Source of the DNA: Candidatus Woesearchaeota archaeon
GTDB taxonomy: Archaea > Nanobdellota > Nanobdellia > SCGC-AAA011-G17 > GW2011-AR18
DNA length: 44,350 nucleotides
Direction of reading: 5' to 3'
Assembly: GCA_018302105.1 (NCBI GenBank)
Contig: JAGWAD010000008.1
Coordinates: forward strand, 1 to 44,350
The translations under genes and the position numbers were made by a program. The first letter of the stretch is position 1. Every line of letters starts with the position of its first letter. This document shows, piece after piece, positions 43,832-44,350 of this stretch. Under the pieces are notes generated by a model. That model did no database searches, was not told the DNA's origin, and saw nothing but the letters and a program-made list of their open reading frames with translations.

Positions 43832-44350
43832 TTATATTTTGCTCATTTTAATCAAGTCTAACCATTTATTAACCCCTAACTCTAATTGAGGTATAGCAAC
43901 TTCCGCAGGTGTCTTTTTATCTAAAGACATATGCTTTCTATTGAAGTTATAATTTATCTCTAAACCTTTCATAATTGCGTGAGCAGATTCTAAGCAACCA
44001 TGAAAACCCCTCATGACTTTTGTTCTTTCTCTAATTGTATTATGCAATCTTTCAATGGGATAATTAAATCCTCTTTCATCTGCAATTACAACATTATGGA
44101 TTATCTTGCTTTTAGTTCTTGAAGAGGCATGATAAGGAGATTGTAAACTAAACGTTCTCCTTAACACTCTTGGATAACCTCTTAATCCATCTGTTGTAAC
44201 AATCTCAACCTGTTCACCAACTTTAAAATTTGCTCTTTTCATAACCTTAATTAAATTCTCATTAGTTCTACTTTTCATATATTCGCCTGTTACCATAAAT
44301 TTAGTTTCTACATCAAAAGTATCAACAAACCAATTCTGCTCTTTGCCTTT
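43832..44350 (-). mobile_element. Insertion sequence DDE transposase, 5' part beyond the window
   Basis: At least 172 codons, open to the window edge, so the N-terminus is missing. Catalytic residues are visible: first Asp in NWFVDTFDVETKF, second in VEIVTTDGLRGY, Glu in PIERLHNTIRERTKVMRGFH. The order and spacing fit the IS6/IS240-like DDE family common in archaea. Terminal inverted repeats cannot be checked because one end lies outside. An internal ATG at 44296 is not the true start. Confidence 0.85.

Overview
The window comes from an AT-rich archaeal genome, most likely a DPANN lineage near Woesearchaeota/Pacearchaeota/Nanoarchaeota. The archaeal genes are eS19, PDCD5, eL39, eL31, Cbf5, aRF1, MBF1, a HerA ATPase and a METTL5-like methylase. 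Many starts lack a Shine-Dalgarno sequence and have a TATA element about 25 bases upstream (leaderless promoters). A few genes use strong GGAGG-type sites. The phylum is inferred from gene style; no 16S gene is present.

Layout. 1-5900 (minus): two surface proteins (a partial beta-helix protein and an FG-GAP lipoprotein), a four-helix membrane protein, a radical SAM enzyme and a VapBC-type toxin-antitoxin pair with a palindromic operator. 6101-10022 (plus): HerA ATPase split by an intein at Walker B, then two small membrane proteins. 10024-14985: a copper island (Met/Gly-rich membrane protein, cupredoxin, a dihydroorotate dehydrogenase, an HMA chaperone and a CopA ATPase) diverging from a membrane-anchored winged-helix regulator, with a 14-bp perfect palindrome between them. 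15057-17865 (minus): the ribosomal operon eS19-PDCD5-eL39-eL31, a decayed metalloprotease, and cbf5, whose reading frame is restored by removing a 29-nt bulge-helix-bulge (BHB) intron. 17942-23955: mostly unrecognised small, secreted or membrane proteins, including a frameshifted gene and a second membrane-anchored winged-helix protein. 24026-24842: a free-standing LAGLIDADG endonuclease convergent with, and overlapping, a tRNA-Phe gene with three introns. 25028-30323: valyl-tRNA synthetase, small membrane proteins, and aRF1 with an intein directly after its GGQ-equivalent motif, which reads GGW. 30379-37952: a secreted protein, then scpB joined by overlaps to an envelope-glycan cluster. 38093-41732: MBF1, the METTL5-like methylase and a large LamG/thrombospondin-3 surface protein. 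41886-44350: a PLP-fold protein lacking its lysine, a ProC-like dehydrogenase and a truncated DDE transposase.

The unifying theme is post-transcriptional and post-translational gene reconstruction. One protein gene and one tRNA gene need RNA splicing at BHB-type motifs (four introns in all), and two essential genes need protein splicing. The splicing endonuclease and ligase are not in the window. The strongest leads are the cbf5 intron inside the catalytic Asp codon, the triple-intron tRNA-Phe, the GGW release factor, and the copper island with its candidate membrane sensor. No gene-free stretch exceeds 300 bases; the longest, about 260 bases at 20931-21191, holds only promoter-like AT-rich sequence.
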